Shown one piece after another: positions 48,376 to 59,405 of a stretch of 64,000 bases of DNA. Origin of the DNA: Pycnococcus provasolii (Eukaryota > Chlorophyta > Pseudoscourfieldiophyceae > Pseudoscourfieldiales); assembly GCA_049487715.1 (NCBI GenBank), contig CP150582.1:1-64000 (forward strand), given 5' to 3'. The notes under the pieces were generated by a model. The model saw nothing but the letters and a program-made list of their open reading frames with translations. It was not told the DNA's origin and did not search any database. The translations under genes and the position numbers were made by a program. Position 1 is the first letter of the stretch; each line of letters begins with the position of its first letter.

Positions 48376-49621
48376 GGCCGGGAAGGGAAGGGCCGGAAGG
48401 GAAGGGGCGACGAGAAGAGGAGCTTTCTTTCCTTCGGGGGAGGAAAAGGACCTCCGGAGCACCGGGTGGGAAAGCTAGTGGGACTGTGCACTCACTGGGC
48501 GACCTCACGGGACGACCTCACTGGACGACCTCACGGGACGGACTCCTCGAACCTTTCCACCTTACCTTTCCCCCTTTCTTTCCCGAGTTTCCCGTCGCCC
48601 AAGAGGAGGAGGAGGAGGAGGAGGAGGCGGAGGAGCGACACGACGACAAGCCTTAAGCAAATACATAAGGGAATAGTCGGGCCGATAGATGCATCGACCC
48701 AAGAGGACAGAAGGTTACATAGTACTACGTAGGCGCGGGTTATTACAGTTTAATGCGCTCCGAAGCTCAGCGCCGGCGGTCTCCGAAGCTCAGCTCGTCC
48801 TTAGACTAAGGACGACTTGCTTTGGAAAACGAAGGCACATTCATTCCCCCCAGGGGCAGCCTCGTCTCAGATGGCAATATTATGTACTTTAGGAACTTAA
48901 TTTTGTGATGTCACTCACTAACACGCACAAGTTGTCTTACTCTGGCAACTGGCAACTGGCAGCTGGCAGCTGGGACTGGCGTGCAAAGCCCTGCTCATCA
49001 TTCATCAACATTGATGGAAGCGGAGGTCGGAGGAGGAGGCCTGCTCACCTGCTGAGGAGTGAGGAGAACGACGTCGAAGGGGAGAAGGGCGAGAGGGAGA
49101 AGGAGACGAGCTTTCACACTTCACACAGCACTTCACAGAGGTACAGTACAACGGTCGGACCTGTATCGTAACTGAACGGAATAAAGGTAAAGGGATACCA
49201 CCGCCGATCGGATCCGTCTGATGCTGATGAGACGGTTTGTTGGGTCCCTCAAGGCTCTGCAATGGATCGTCAATTGGTCGGCGAGGGCGTCTACATTTTA
49301 CAGCCAACAATCTTGTGTCAACGCCTTGTATGTACAGTAACTTGCAGCCTTGCAGCCTTGCAGCCTTGTATGTATTTTATCGTGTGAACTGTGAACGGTG
49401 AACGCCCAGCATCTGTAGTACTTCCTACTACGCTCGAAGAAACACCAGTCAAGTCCCGAGGGCAAGTCCCACCAACGCTGAGCTGAACTCATGAGCTGAG
49501 CTGAAGTTCTTTCTGCTCGTCAACCAACCTCGTCAACCGGCTCGTGGCTCGCTGGGTGGAAGAAGAAGTCCTCCTTCGGAGTCCGTGGACCCGTCGCCTC
49601 TTGTCGTCGGCGAGGGTTCCT

Positions 49622-49704
49622 CGTCCGCCTTAAGCTCGTCCGCGTTAAGCTCGTCGGCCTTAAGCTCGTCCGCCTTAAGCTCGTCGGCCTTAAGCTCCTT
49701 GTTA
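49622..49704 (+). repeat. Five-copy 15-bp tandem repeat TTAAGCTCGTCSGCC
   Basis: TTAAG starts at 49630, 49645, 49660, 49675 and 49690, an exact 15-bp period. Units are TTAAGCTCGTC followed by CGCG, GGCC or CGCC. The array ends about 70 bp before the start codon of the TPH-domain gene, in its likely 5' leader or promoter. A further CTTAAG follows at 49727. Confidence 0.88.
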
Positions 49705-49776
49705 AGGTCACTTTCCAGCGCTGTTCCTTAAGACTACCTGGTAGTTTCAGACTCGTTTTATTCTGAATTCATCATC

Positions 49777-51171
49777 ATGCCCACCGCGTCGTTCCTGAAG
49801 CGCCGCGAGCGCCTGCAGGAGGTGGCAGCCGCAAGCAGCACCGCTCCCCGCGTTCAGAAACACACGCCGTTCGAACCGGCCAAGACGCGATCGTGCCTCG
49901 TTGACACGCAGAGGTACTTCCCGAGCAAGACGGACGAAGCGAAGGCTGCATCGAGCAAGACGGCGGCAACGACAAAGGCAAACTCCAAGGGTGCGGCGGG
50001 CAACAGGCACGTACTCAACGTCGAGGATGAGCAGTACACCGCATCCGCCAGGGCGGCGACGAACGCCGCGGGAACAGTCATGAACGACCCGTCGCGCAAC
50101 GACCAGTACCAGCACCTGCACAACCGAACGACGTCCGAGTGGGCCGAGCTCGCGAGGCTCGAGCACGAGCTGCACGTCGAGGACCAGGTGGCGTTGTCCA
50201 TGCGCAAGAAGGCGGTCATGGCGAACCAACGCAACGCGCTCGACGCGCAGATGGAGGAGTACTACAAGCGACTGCAGCGCGAGGAGGAGGAGAAAATTGC
50301 CGAGAACGAGCAGCTCAAGGCGAACGAGGTTGCCGCACGAAAGGAGGCCAAGGCGATGCAAGAAACGCTTGCCGTTCACAACGCCGCCATCAAAAAGGAG
50401 CGCCAGGAACAGCTCGACTCGGTCACCAACAAAAAGAGGCTCGACGCGTACATGAAGCGGGAGGAGGAGAAGCGGGAGCTGCAGCGCGCCAAGGAGGCGC
50501 TCGCCGAGGAGGAGAGGAGGAAGGCTGCCAAGAAGGCTGCGCACCTCGAGGAGATGAAGCTGACGCTCGAGGAGAACGCGCGCGAGAAGATGCGCAAGAT
50601 GGCGATCAAGGAGGCGGATAAGGAGGAGCAGGAAAGGCTGAACCGCGAGTACATCGCCATGCTGGAGAAGCAGGATCGCGATCGCGCCGAGGCTCTCGAG
50701 AAGCTGTACGCCGCGTCGCACGCGCGCGCCGCCAAGGCTGGAGAGAGCGCAGGCGCCGCCGCAATTGCCAAGGCGAAGGCGGCGGACGAGCTCGAGGCGA
50801 GGATGTTTGCCGAGAAGGAGGCGGCATTCCTTCGGGCGCAGGAGGAGAAGCGCATTCAGAAGGAGGCGATGACCGCCGAGATGCTGCAGACGCTCGACAT
50901 GCAGCAGAGAGCAAAGGCGGAGAGGGAGGCGCGGGATAAGCGCGAAATGGTGGCGTTCTTCGACATGGTCAAAACGAAGGACGAGCGGGCGAAGGAGAAT
51001 GACAGGGCGCGCCAGGCGTACCGCCGCTCGCAGAACATCGAGCATCGCAAGGACCTCGAGGCGCAGATGACGGAGAAGCGCGTTCGCGTGCTGGGAGAGG
51101 ATGCGATGACGGAGACGGAGCGGCGCATCAACATGAACCTGCTTGACAGCGTCAAGCTCAGGGCGACCTAA
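49777..51171 (+). CDS. TPH-domain coiled-coil protein, probably ciliary (CFAP53/MNS1-like)
   Basis: 464 residues. After a ~110-residue Ala/Thr-rich start containing FEPAKTRSCLVDTQRYFPS, almost the whole protein is one Glu/Lys/Arg-rich coiled coil. The region from about residue 130 has the trichohyalin-plectin-homology pattern of repeated EEEE/RxxEE heptads, as in CFAP53, CFAP45 and MNS1. The tail (YRRSQNIEHRKDLEAQMTEKRVR) resembles these microtubule-inner proteins. They line doublet microtubules in motile cilia. Together with DNAI2 this supports a flagellate. The exact orthologue cannot be settled because coiled-coil composition dominates. The sequence is in one exon. Confidence 0.68.
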   Translation: MPTASFLKRRERLQEVAAASSTAPRVQKHTPFEPAKTRSCLVDTQRYFPSKTDEAKAASSKTAATTKANSKGAAGNRHVLNVEDEQYTASARAATNAAGTVMNDPSRNDQYQHLHNRTTSEWAELARLEHELHVEDQVALSMRKKAVMANQRNALDAQMEEYYKRLQREEEEKIAENEQLKANEVAARKEAKAMQETLAVHNAAIKKERQEQLDSVTNKKRLDAYMKREEEKRELQRAKEALAEEERRKAAKKAAHLEEMKLTLEENAREKMRKMAIKEADKEEQERLNREYIAMLEKQDRDRAEALEKLYAASHARAAKAGESAGAAAIAKAKAADELEARMFAEKEAAFLRAQEEKRIQKEAMTAEMLQTLDMQQRAKAEREARDKREMVAFFDMVKTKDERAKENDRARQAYRRSQNIEHRKDLEAQMTEKRVRVLGEDAMTETERRINMNLLDSVKLRAT

Positions 51172-51330
51172 ACTCTTTTGAACGAAAAACATTTACAGGC
51201 GAACAGCTGTGTAGAAGAACATTTCTCTTTACTATTTTATTACTGGACTAGAGTAGTGACAGGGCAGGGGCGAAACAAACAAACAAACACACACACGCAG
51301 ACACACTTGTCGGCGGTGTGCGGCGGCGCA

Positions 51331-52251
51331 TCATGCTTTAGCCTGCGTCGCCTCAAAAATACGGTCTGCACTACCAGTTTCAAATCCGTCTCGCAGGTGA
51401 GAGTACTCGTCCCACGTACCTGACGGAATGTGGCGAAAGCCGGGAAGCGGCCTTCGTTCTGCGAATTCGATGTACGCGCCGCTCACCGCGGCTGTGCCGT
51501 CCGCGAACGGCACTTCCACCGCGTCAGCCTGCGTCGCAAACTGCAGCAGTAGGCCGTCCGGGGATGTTTTAATGATACCGCCCGCTTCGCTGAGTGTGAC
51601 GTGCTGCAGCTTGAGAGCGTCGGCGAGCTTGCTTGCGTTTGAAAATTCGCGTGCAAGTCTGTGAATGGCCACCGCCGCGTGGTTGAGGTTCAAGGCGTGC
51701 GCCGCTGTCCACGCGCCGTAGTCACTGTGAGCCAGAATAGCGTCGTAGTCTGCCTTTGTAGGATACGGCCACGGTCGCAGCCCCTCGCATATGCATCTTC
51801 CTGCCATCTCCGCCGTCAGCACGGGCACTTGTCCACTTCCACCGCTCACGACGCGCACGAGCGCCTCCGCCGCCTGGGGTGGTAGTGCACTCACGTTGAG
51901 TTCCGAAACGAAGATTCGCGGGTAGTACAAAGTGCCCCCACCCCCTCCCCCGTTCCCGTTCCCGTTCGTGAAGTTTGGAGGGCGCAGCCAAGTCGCGGCA
52001 ACGTGCTTGGAAGCAAACGTCAACGTTTCATGCGTTTGCGTGAATCCGAGCGACTCCAGGAACGCGATGACGGGTGCGACACCCCCTGTGATGGACAGCG
52101 TGCGGAACGCCATGTGGTCGAGAGGTACACTATGGAGAATATCATCGAGCGACAAGTCCCGGGACATTTGGTTGAAAGATGAGCACAATAGCAGGGAGGA
52201 CAGAGCGCTGGGCGTAGAGGACAGCCACGAGCGCAGGCAGGGCAGTAACAT
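51331..52251 (-). CDS. DUF1338 protein: 2-oxoadipate dioxygenase/decarboxylase (HglS/YdcJ, rice FLO7)
   Basis: 306 residues from the ATG at 52251, whose MLLPCLRSWLSSTPSALSS start resembles an organelle presequence; alternatives are 52167 (MSRDLSLDD, 278 residues) and 52395. Metal ligands of this non-haem iron family are present: His in SVPLDHMAFRTL, His in ALNLNHAAVAIHRL, and Glu in YIEFAERRPLPGF. Bacterial HglS converts 2-oxoadipate to D-2-hydroxyglutarate in lysine breakdown. Rice FLO7 is a plastid member needed for starch quality. The FASKHVAATWLRPP and PRIFVSELN segments also match. It lies between the TPH gene (convergent) and SPS (same strand, downstream). Confidence 0.86.
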   Translation of the reverse strand: MLLPCLRSWLSSTPSALSSLLLCSSFNQMSRDLSLDDILHSVPLDHMAFRTLSITGGVAPVIAFLESLGFTQTHETLTFASKHVAATWLRPPNFTNGNGNGGGGGGTLYYPRIFVSELNVSALPPQAAEALVRVVSGGSGQVPVLTAEMAGRCICEGLRPWPYPTKADYDAILAHSDYGAWTAAHALNLNHAAVAIHRLAREFSNASKLADALKLQHVTLSEAGGIIKTSPDGLLLQFATQADAVEVPFADGTAAVSGAYIEFAERRPLPGFRHIPSGTWDEYSHLRDGFETGSADRIFEATQAKA

Positions 52252-52442
52252 GGACAAGGACGACGGGGAGGACGGGGGACGAGGGCGACGCCATGGCCAT
52301 CTGGTGCCAGGGGAAGGGGAGGGGAGGGGAGGAGGTGACTGACACCTCAGCAGCAGCGCCAAATCTAACTTAGAAAAAAGGACTAGAAGTTCCAATTGGA
52401 ATTCGGGGTTACGGTACCCGGGTAGTTACAAAAAATCATATG

Positions 52443-55400
52443 TCACTCAAAGCTCGGCTCTACTTGAAACAGCAACGACGTGCCTCTGTTCACAGCCTCA
52501 AGCACGTCGTCCACGAGCGTCACGCCGCCAGTCGGAAAACTGCTCTCGCTGCTCTTCTCCGAACCGCTGCTTACGACGACGGAACGCTGCGCACCCTCAA
52601 GCACGAGCGCCTCGTAGTCGCTCTGCGTCGCAAGCTGGCTCGCCAGACGGCTCTCTCCCGACGCGCCCTTCGTTCGAGCACCTGACATCACACGTGGGGC
52701 GGAGCCGGACTCGCCGAGACCCGTCAGCCAAGAGAAGAATCGGCCTATGCTGTTCGACGCTCCCTCGTTCGAGATTATCACGTCGGCAGAGGGTGCAACA
52801 ATCACGACGTCCTTTGCCAAATCACGCCTCGTCGCGGCGCAGAAGAAGCGCAACGCCGACGCTCGGCCTGCGCGGCTTGGCAGCAGCTGCAGCAGGTACT
52901 CGGCGCTGCCGAGCTGTGCCCTGGAAAGCACAATGCTGCAGTGCAGACCGCGCGTGCGCAGACGTCTTCTCAAAACCGCGAGGCGATCCACCACTCCCGC
53001 GCCTTCGACACTCGCATCCGCCTCGCTCACCGTGCGGTACGCCAGCAGAAGCTCCGTGCTGCTGTCCTCATCCAGCTCCAACCAGCCGCGACCGGCGTGG
53101 CGCATACCACGTCGGAATCCCTCGCCTCGCCAGCGGAAGCTCACGTGCTCCACCCAAGGAGCGAAGCGCTCCATCTCACCGTCCATCTCGGCGCTGGGCA
53201 CGTACAGCTCAGTTCCCGCCGCGGCTGTAGCGAACGCCAGCCGGCTGAGCTTCTCGCCCTCCGCCTCCAACGCGGCGGCAAGCACCTCGATCGGCACCTC
53301 GGATGCCGCGCCAACCTCAAATTTGCGATCGTGCCCTTCACCCTCGTCCATCTCGCGAAGCGCATTTGCGAGAGCACGAGCGCCAATCTCAACCGCGCAG
53401 CTGTCAACCGCCACGACGAGTAGCGGGGCTGGAGATGGAAGCTCGTCCATCCCCGATCTCAAGCTTGCCGTCGGGCTCCCGCCCGTTTCATTCGCAAGGC
53501 TGTTCGCGCGATCGTAGCTGCTTCCCATCCAGTCGATGGCCGCATCGGCATGGTCGTCAACTTTGTGCCATGGTTGGTGGGCCATGAGGTTCGCAGCGTC
53601 CTTCGGCGATGGATCGGGAAGCAGCGCGCTGTCGCTTGCGTACCCGCCACCGTCGTCGCGGAGCCGCGAGGATAACGACGGAATGGACATTCCAATTCCG
53701 ACATCCTCGCCCGCGTCGCCGGCTAGATTCATTGTCACCTCGCCGTCACTGTGCGTGCCACTCATGGAGTATTCGGCGGCGGCGGCGGCGGCGGCGGCGG
53801 TGGTGGTGGGGCGTTCGGTGGCGGATCCGGGGCGTTCCACCTCATGCCCTAATGTTAGCTTCGAACTCGAATCGGGCGCTTCCTGTGCGCATGATCTCGT
53901 CGGCTTCCATCGAGACATGTCGCGTCGGCGTGAGCGGGCCCGCCACAAAACTCGCGGCGGAACCCTCGCCCCCGCGGCACCTCACCACGGCATCGATGTA
54001 CTTCTCGCAGTGTGACTTCCAGCTGTACTTGTGAATCGACGCCAGCCCGCTCCTCGAGCACTCGTTCCACTTGTCGCGGTCTGTGACGAGGCCCAGGAGC
54101 GCCGCGCCAATCGCCTTGACGTCGCGCGGCTCGACGAGCGTTCCATTGCGCAGTGTGCGATGAATGTCCACCGGACCGCCGTGGCATGTCGCGACGATCG
54201 GAACGCCGTGGCTAGCCGCCTCGATGAGCGTGAGCCCGAACGGCTCCTGCAGCGCGACGTTGACGAACACGCCGCCGGTGGCGTACGCAAGCCTGTAGAT
54301 GTCGGGAACATCCGCCTGCGTGTGATGCTTGGGACACGCGACGGAACCGTAGATGTCGTAGCGGTCGATGAGGCGGAAGATGTCGTCGACGACAGACTGC
54401 GCACCAACGGACAGCTCCTCGACGCTCCCTCGCGTGCCGAGAACGAGCACGAGATTTGCAAGATCTTTGAGCCCCGGCGTGGATCCGTACGCCTTGACGA
54501 GGCTGGCGACGTTCTTCTTGGCATCGGGGCGGCACATTGCAAGAATGACCGGCTTACCCGGCGACCGAAGGAATCGGTTGATGGCATCCCACACCGCCGG
54601 CTCCGGGGCTGCTTGCATGAGGTCAGCCATGGAGCTGGAGACGGATCCATCGCGGCGCATCATCATGCCATCTTTCCGCATCGACCCTTCCTCGTTGCCG
54701 GTGCCACCGTTTCCTTCCGACGCATCTCCCCCGCCTGCTCCATTCTCCGTGGCGGCGGCGCCATCCGCCTGCCCGCCATCCGCCTCCAATTCGAGGCCAC
54801 CAACGCCCGGTGGGATCACCTTCATCAGAGCCATCGAGCGTCCGTACCTCGTGCTGGCAGCCGTCTTGCGAAGCACGGATGCCAGGCGAGGTGCGTAGCC
54901 GTCGTACAGTGCCCACTGCTCCGCAATTTCCTGCGCGGTGGACGTGATGACGATGTCCGCGACATTCAGCGCGCGCTCTTCGCCTTCGATGCGCCGGCTG
55001 ATGTTGTACTTCTTTTCCACCTCGGCGGGCGAGATGCGGCCTCCCCGAAGCAGGTGCTCGAGCTTGTTGCGCCCGAGGCTGTGCCCCGTGAGAACCATGG
55101 GAACGCCGAGCGTGCATGCGACGTTTGCGGCAATCTCGCCCGCGTCGGCGTAGTGGCCGTGCACGCACGCGAGTCGAATTCGGTCGTCGGATTGGGCATT
55201 CAGCGCCGCGAGCGTTTGCTGGATGACGGGAACGCACCTGTCGCTGTACTCGCGCAGGTGCGGCCACAGCTGCTCCTTGGGGTAGTATACTGACGAATCG
55301 CCGCACTGCAGACGTCGAACGAAGCTGCGTCCGTCGGGCCCGTCGAGCGGCTCGAGCGGCACGCTGTAGGACTCGTCGACGCCGTCAATATTTGGCCCCA

Positions 55401-56193
55401 CGAGTCGCGTGAACAGGTCAACGCGCGCAACGTGCGGGTGCCTTCCCAGTTCTCGCGCCATGTCGACGACGTACTTCACCTGTCCACCCGTATCTGCATC
55501 CTTGCCCAGTTCCATCTCCTCGCCACGCACGAGTCCGTGGATGGACACCATGACGACGTACAGGTTGGGCGTGATGCGAGGTGGTGCCCACGTGATGGTT
55601 GGCTGTCTCCAGAGTGGAAGTTCCGAAGGAGCCTCCTCCTTAATTTCAGGTTCATCTTCCCCGGAGGATGCGGCATTTTTCAGCGACGTGGATGACTCGT
55701 TTCTGTCGTCTTCGACGTCGGAGTCTTCCGGAATTTCCGTTCCGTATCCCGCGGCGGCACGCTGCGTGAGCCTTGCGCACGCCGCCCGTTCCTTGGTGAG
55801 CGCGATTCCCCAGAGCCTCCACGAGCAGTTCGTGAGTCGGTGTTCCTTTTCCGACGCGGCGAGTCCACCGAACAGCGACGTTCCCACCGACGACTTTCTC
55901 CACGCTCTCGCGAGTGCCTCAGGAGGTGCTTGTGACGCCTGGGAGACGAAGAACGGAACGGACGGGTCAAACTGCGACGACGCATGTGAAACATTATTGC
56001 CACCCGCACTACCACCACCACCACCACCACCACCACCAGGACTCCCACCATTATGAGACGCATGAGACGCATTATTATGATCAACTATGAAAGATGAGAT
56101 GGTGGAGGGACGATCTGTTAATGCTTCGAGGTACGTGTCCACCCACGCGAATCCAAGACCCAAGGTACCGGGTGCACCATATTGACCCGCCAT
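52443..56193 (-). CDS. SPS: Sucrose-phosphate synthase with C-terminal phosphatase-like domain, frame change in linker
   Basis: ATG at 56193. The start (GLGFAWVDTYLEALTD) and the glycosyltransferase-B core match plant SPS: GGQVKYVVDMAREL with the UDP-glucose/F6P site, HGHYADAGEIAANVA, TGHSLGRNK, and QEPFGLTLIEAASHG (E-x7-E). SPS makes sucrose-6-phosphate from UDP-glucose and fructose-6-phosphate in the cytosol. The first frame stops at 53842 after EFEANIRA. The next frame, from about 53880, continues through a poly-Ala linker into the S6PP-like C-terminal domain (LLVVAVDSCAVEIG, TAAAGTELYVPS), which lacks the DxD of active phosphatases. The junction in 53842-53990 is unresolved (intron or indel). 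Combined length about 1,240 residues. Confidence 0.92.
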
Positions 56194-57600
56194 AAAAAAC
56201 AGAAAGGCAGAAAGGCAGGGTAGAAATGAATAGAAAGAGGGAAGGGAATGGAATGCACACGAAGCAGACCCGGGCGCGCGAAGAAGACAAGGGAAGCGCG
56301 GGGGGAAAAGATCCGCCTGAAACCGTCAAAACGTCCGTCCGGCTGTCCCTCCGGGAGAGGAGCTCCGGGCGCAGCGCAGCATGCTTTCCCCCCCGGGGGG
56401 CTGCCCGGGCCCGGGGGGGGGATCCACCTGTTGCCCGACCAAAATGGGTTCACTTACAGTACGTTTTCTTCACTTGTCTGCACTTTTACTTTTCTTTTCG
56501 AGGGGAGGAGGGAAGGTGGGGGTTGCTTTTTTTGGTGGTTGCTTTTGCCTTTTGGAGGGAGCGCGCGTTTGATCTTTTACCACGCACACTCTCACACCAG
56601 CGCCACTTTTTAGTTTTTTCCACGCACACTATGCAGCGCCATTTTTACGGCACCAACACTGAGTGCCAACGACCTTTGTGTGTGCCAAACGGCCAACGCC
56701 CAACGCTCGTCATTCACGCCGAATTATTCAGGTCTCAAAGAACTATGATGAGCTCTCGCTTCACTTGAAAATCAAAAAAGCTGCAATTAAAAGTTTCCAC
56801 TTCGGGACTGGTCACTCACTGGCCGCAGGAACATGGTGTGTTTGCATGGAGGTTGCTTTTGCTCTTTTTTGGGCGCACAGGCAGGCATTGTACCGTAGAG
56901 CGAAAAATCTTCGCAAACGCAACTTTTACAGAGGGGGGAGGAGACCGGCCACTTGCTTGCAAGTTGTTGGGTGGGCGGGGCGGGCAAGGCCAGGCAACTG
57001 TCGGATTGCGGGTGGCGCTTGAGTCCTGACCACCTCCACCAACGTCAACGCAACGAGGGAATGTGGTCGTTCACTTTTCCCCTGCAAGGTGAAGTGGTCC
57101 AACTCGTCCTCCTCCCATGGCCTCCCCCGCCTCCTAGCCGGTGTACACGTGATGGTGATGCGCGATATGTCATGCATGCACGCACACGCACGCACGCAAG
57201 GCACTTGTCTTGACTTTGGGCATAACCTGCCTTAAGCGATGACGAAGAAGCTTATCCCGCTCAGCTTATTCACGTGTTTGGACGTCCCGTCGCGACTACT
57301 ACGCCACTTGAGGGAATCCTCACTTGGTTTGATGAGGCTTGATAGGCTTGTTGGAGTTGACTACTACCTCACGTTGCAGTTAGCAGTGTTTGTTTGGGAA
57401 GAACGCGACATGAAAGCTTCACTTAATGACTAGTCTGGTTATCCTTAAAAAAAAAACTCTGGGGATTCGCTTCACATAAAAATTGAACCCGAAAAACCGA
57501 ATACGAAAAAAAAATTAGCAGTGATGAGTTCGCACTTATTCTCGTCACTACACACACCAAGGACGACGACCGCACCTGCCTGCTGCTTCAAATTACAACG
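56194..57600. other. Long intergenic region between SPS and the MFS transporter
   Basis: 1.4 kb between divergent starts. It holds G/C homopolymer runs near 56390-56430, TTTTT/CTTTT tracts at 56480-56550, and AT-rich sequence with AAAAAAAAA runs at 57447 and 57507 close to the transporter start. Short frames exist (for example 64 codons at 57239) but nothing convincing. It must carry the SPS and transporter promoters. Confidence 0.55.
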
Positions 57601-59187
57601 ATGGAGCTCACCACCCAGCCGCAGCCGCAGCCGCAGCCACCGCCCGCTTCTTCGGACGAAGAATCAACGGACGCTGCACAGCTCTCGTCGCGCTCTTCCG
57701 ATTTCAACAAGGCACCATCGTTCGTCGTCTACCAACACAAACAAGCGTCGTTTCTCAGGCGGTGCGTCTACGCCGCCTGCAAAAATCGCGCATTCATCGT
57801 ACAGCTCTTTCTCATCACGCTGATGACGCGCATCTCGCTGTTTCTATACGTCGTGCACCTGCCATACGTCAGCAACACATTTTTTCTTCGCGAATCCAAA
57901 AATGGCGTGCTGAACCTGTGGGACGAATGTGCGCGCCTCGAAGCGGCATGCAATCATAAGAGCAACAACGCAACGTTGTGCGACGAGGTGGCACAGCAAT
58001 TTGTCGTCAACGCGACCATAGCAACAGCAGATGCGCTTCAAGCGGAATGTCGACACGCGAGCGGACGGACCGCGGAGTGGCAAAGCGCCTCCGCGGCAGG
58101 TGGTTTGCTTGCAGGATTCGTCCTTGGACCAATCTTAGGACGACTCAGTGATGCGTGGGGTCGTCGTCCGCTCGCCCAGTGGACACTCGTCGGCGACGTC
58201 TTGCCCGCACTTGGACTTCTGTTGTACGCCAAGGCGAACATCTCGTTGTTCCTGTACTACTCGTTGAACATCGTCGCGTCAATCATCGCTCCACAGCAGG
58301 CGACGGATATCGCCATGACAAGCGCCATCGCAGATGTTACGGAAAAGGACGACCATCCTGAGCTCGTGCGAACGGCGCTCGCTGGACTTTACCTCAGCAG
58401 CTTGTCCATTGCCGTCGTCATAGGTGCTCCGGTTGCTTCTGTCCTCGACGCAGAGACGGCAATTGTTGCTGGCAGCTCAATCATTTTCATCGCCTTCGTT
58501 TGGGCGATGTTCTTGCCCGAGACGCTCGCAACATCTAACCGACACATGCTCCCTCGCTCTGCCGTGGCGGAGGTGCTCTTTGGACGCGATGGGACACTGA
58601 CTGCCGTTCGCCTCGTTTGGTCAAGCCGCCAATTGTTTGGCACGGCACTTGCTGGTGCATTCCTAAGCTACGCGCTCCAAGGAATGCAAGTCATCACGCA
58701 GCAATTCTTGGTCCTTTCGTTGGGCTTCAACGTGCGCGAAATGAGCACGGCTCTTGGCGTCATGGGACTTGGCGTGCTGATCTGGGCGACGGTTGGGGCA
58801 CAGCTCACGCAACGTATTCTCGGCGTTTCGTGGGGCGTGGCGGTGCTTGCGTTGCTATCTTCCGCGCAACAGGTTGCATTTTCACTAAGCGTGAATTCGT
58901 TGATGGCAACGCTGCTGATGCTCGGCATGTTTCTCGGCGCGACGCATCCCATTCTTGTGGCATACGTCGCGGGTTTGGTATCCCCGAAGATGCAGGGTCA
59001 GGCGCAGGGATGCATACAAGCTGCAGGCGCGTTGGCGGGCGCCATCAGCAGCGTGGGGGGCGCGCAGGCGTTCAAGGCGTTCGTGGCGCGTCCGAGTGCG
59101 TCTTACAACGCAGGCGCGGAGGCATACTGGATCAGCGCGGGCGTGTGCGCGTTGGCTGCACCGGTGGCGGCAATCATGCTTCGTTGA
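57601..59187 (+). CDS. Major facilitator superfamily transporter
   Basis: 528 residues, start ATG at 57601. A ~60-residue cytosolic N-terminus (Gln/Pro/Ser-rich) is followed by about 12 hydrophobic segments. After an unusually long loop between segments 1 and 2 (residues ~95-165, with four Cys and NATL/NATI glycosylation-like sites) comes the MFS A-motif GPILGRLSDAWGRRPLAQWT. The second half repeats the pattern less strictly. It resembles eukaryotic HIAT1/TetA-like MFS members of unknown substrate more than SWEET or SUC families. Position between SPS and SPP makes a sugar substrate attractive, but this is only inference. Confidence 0.8.
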   Translation: MELTTQPQPQPQPPPASSDEESTDAAQLSSRSSDFNKAPSFVVYQHKQASFLRRCVYAACKNRAFIVQLFLITLMTRISLFLYVVHLPYVSNTFFLRESKNGVLNLWDECARLEAACNHKSNNATLCDEVAQQFVVNATIATADALQAECRHASGRTAEWQSASAAGGLLAGFVLGPILGRLSDAWGRRPLAQWTLVGDVLPALGLLLYAKANISLFLYYSLNIVASIIAPQQATDIAMTSAIADVTEKDDHPELVRTALAGLYLSSLSIAVVIGAPVASVLDAETAIVAGSSIIFIAFVWAMFLPETLATSNRHMLPRSAVAEVLFGRDGTLTAVRLVWSSRQLFGTALAGAFLSYALQGMQVITQQFLVLSLGFNVREMSTALGVMGLGVLIWATVGAQLTQRILGVSWGVAVLALLSSAQQVAFSLSVNSLMATLLMLGMFLGATHPILVAYVAGLVSPKMQGQAQGCIQAAGALAGAISSVGGAQAFKAFVARPSASYNAGAEAYWISAGVCALAAPVAAIMLR

Positions 59188-59405
59188 GACGTCGAGAGAA
59201 GCTCGGCGAGGCGCAGGAATAAAGAAAAAGCGGCGGCGACGAAGACGACTAAGACGACGAAGTCGCTGACCGTGCGCGTGCGTGTTGAGGAAATCGCTCG
59301 GAAAGGAAACCCAGAAGTCAATTTTGTAACCCCCGAAATCTTCGGCCAAATGTGCGGTTCATCTTTCCCAGCCTCATTCTTCCCTTGTACATATTTCCCC
59401 TCCAC

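Larger units (their letters stand above)
48161..49776. other. Long intergenic region with several simple repeats
   Basis: 1.6 kb between divergent genes with no credible ORF. It contains a GATTGATGGAGC tandem repeat (about 48299-48375), a GAGGAG tract at 48602-48635, short CTGGCAACTGGCA and GCAGCCTT repeats near 48945-48975 and 49345-49370, and the TTAAGCTCGTC 15-mer array before the TPH gene. CTTAAG is strikingly frequent here. No RNA gene recognised. Confidence 0.6.

Noticed and set aside
49747-51192. 481-codon Leu/Arg-rich frame antisense to the TPH gene
   Set aside because: Antisense of GAG/AAG/GCG-rich coiled-coil codons; composition artefact.
57601-59187. Calling the MFS protein a sucrose transporter
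   Set aside because: Sequence resembles HIAT1/TetA-like MFS proteins, not known sucrose carriers; only gene position hints at sugar.
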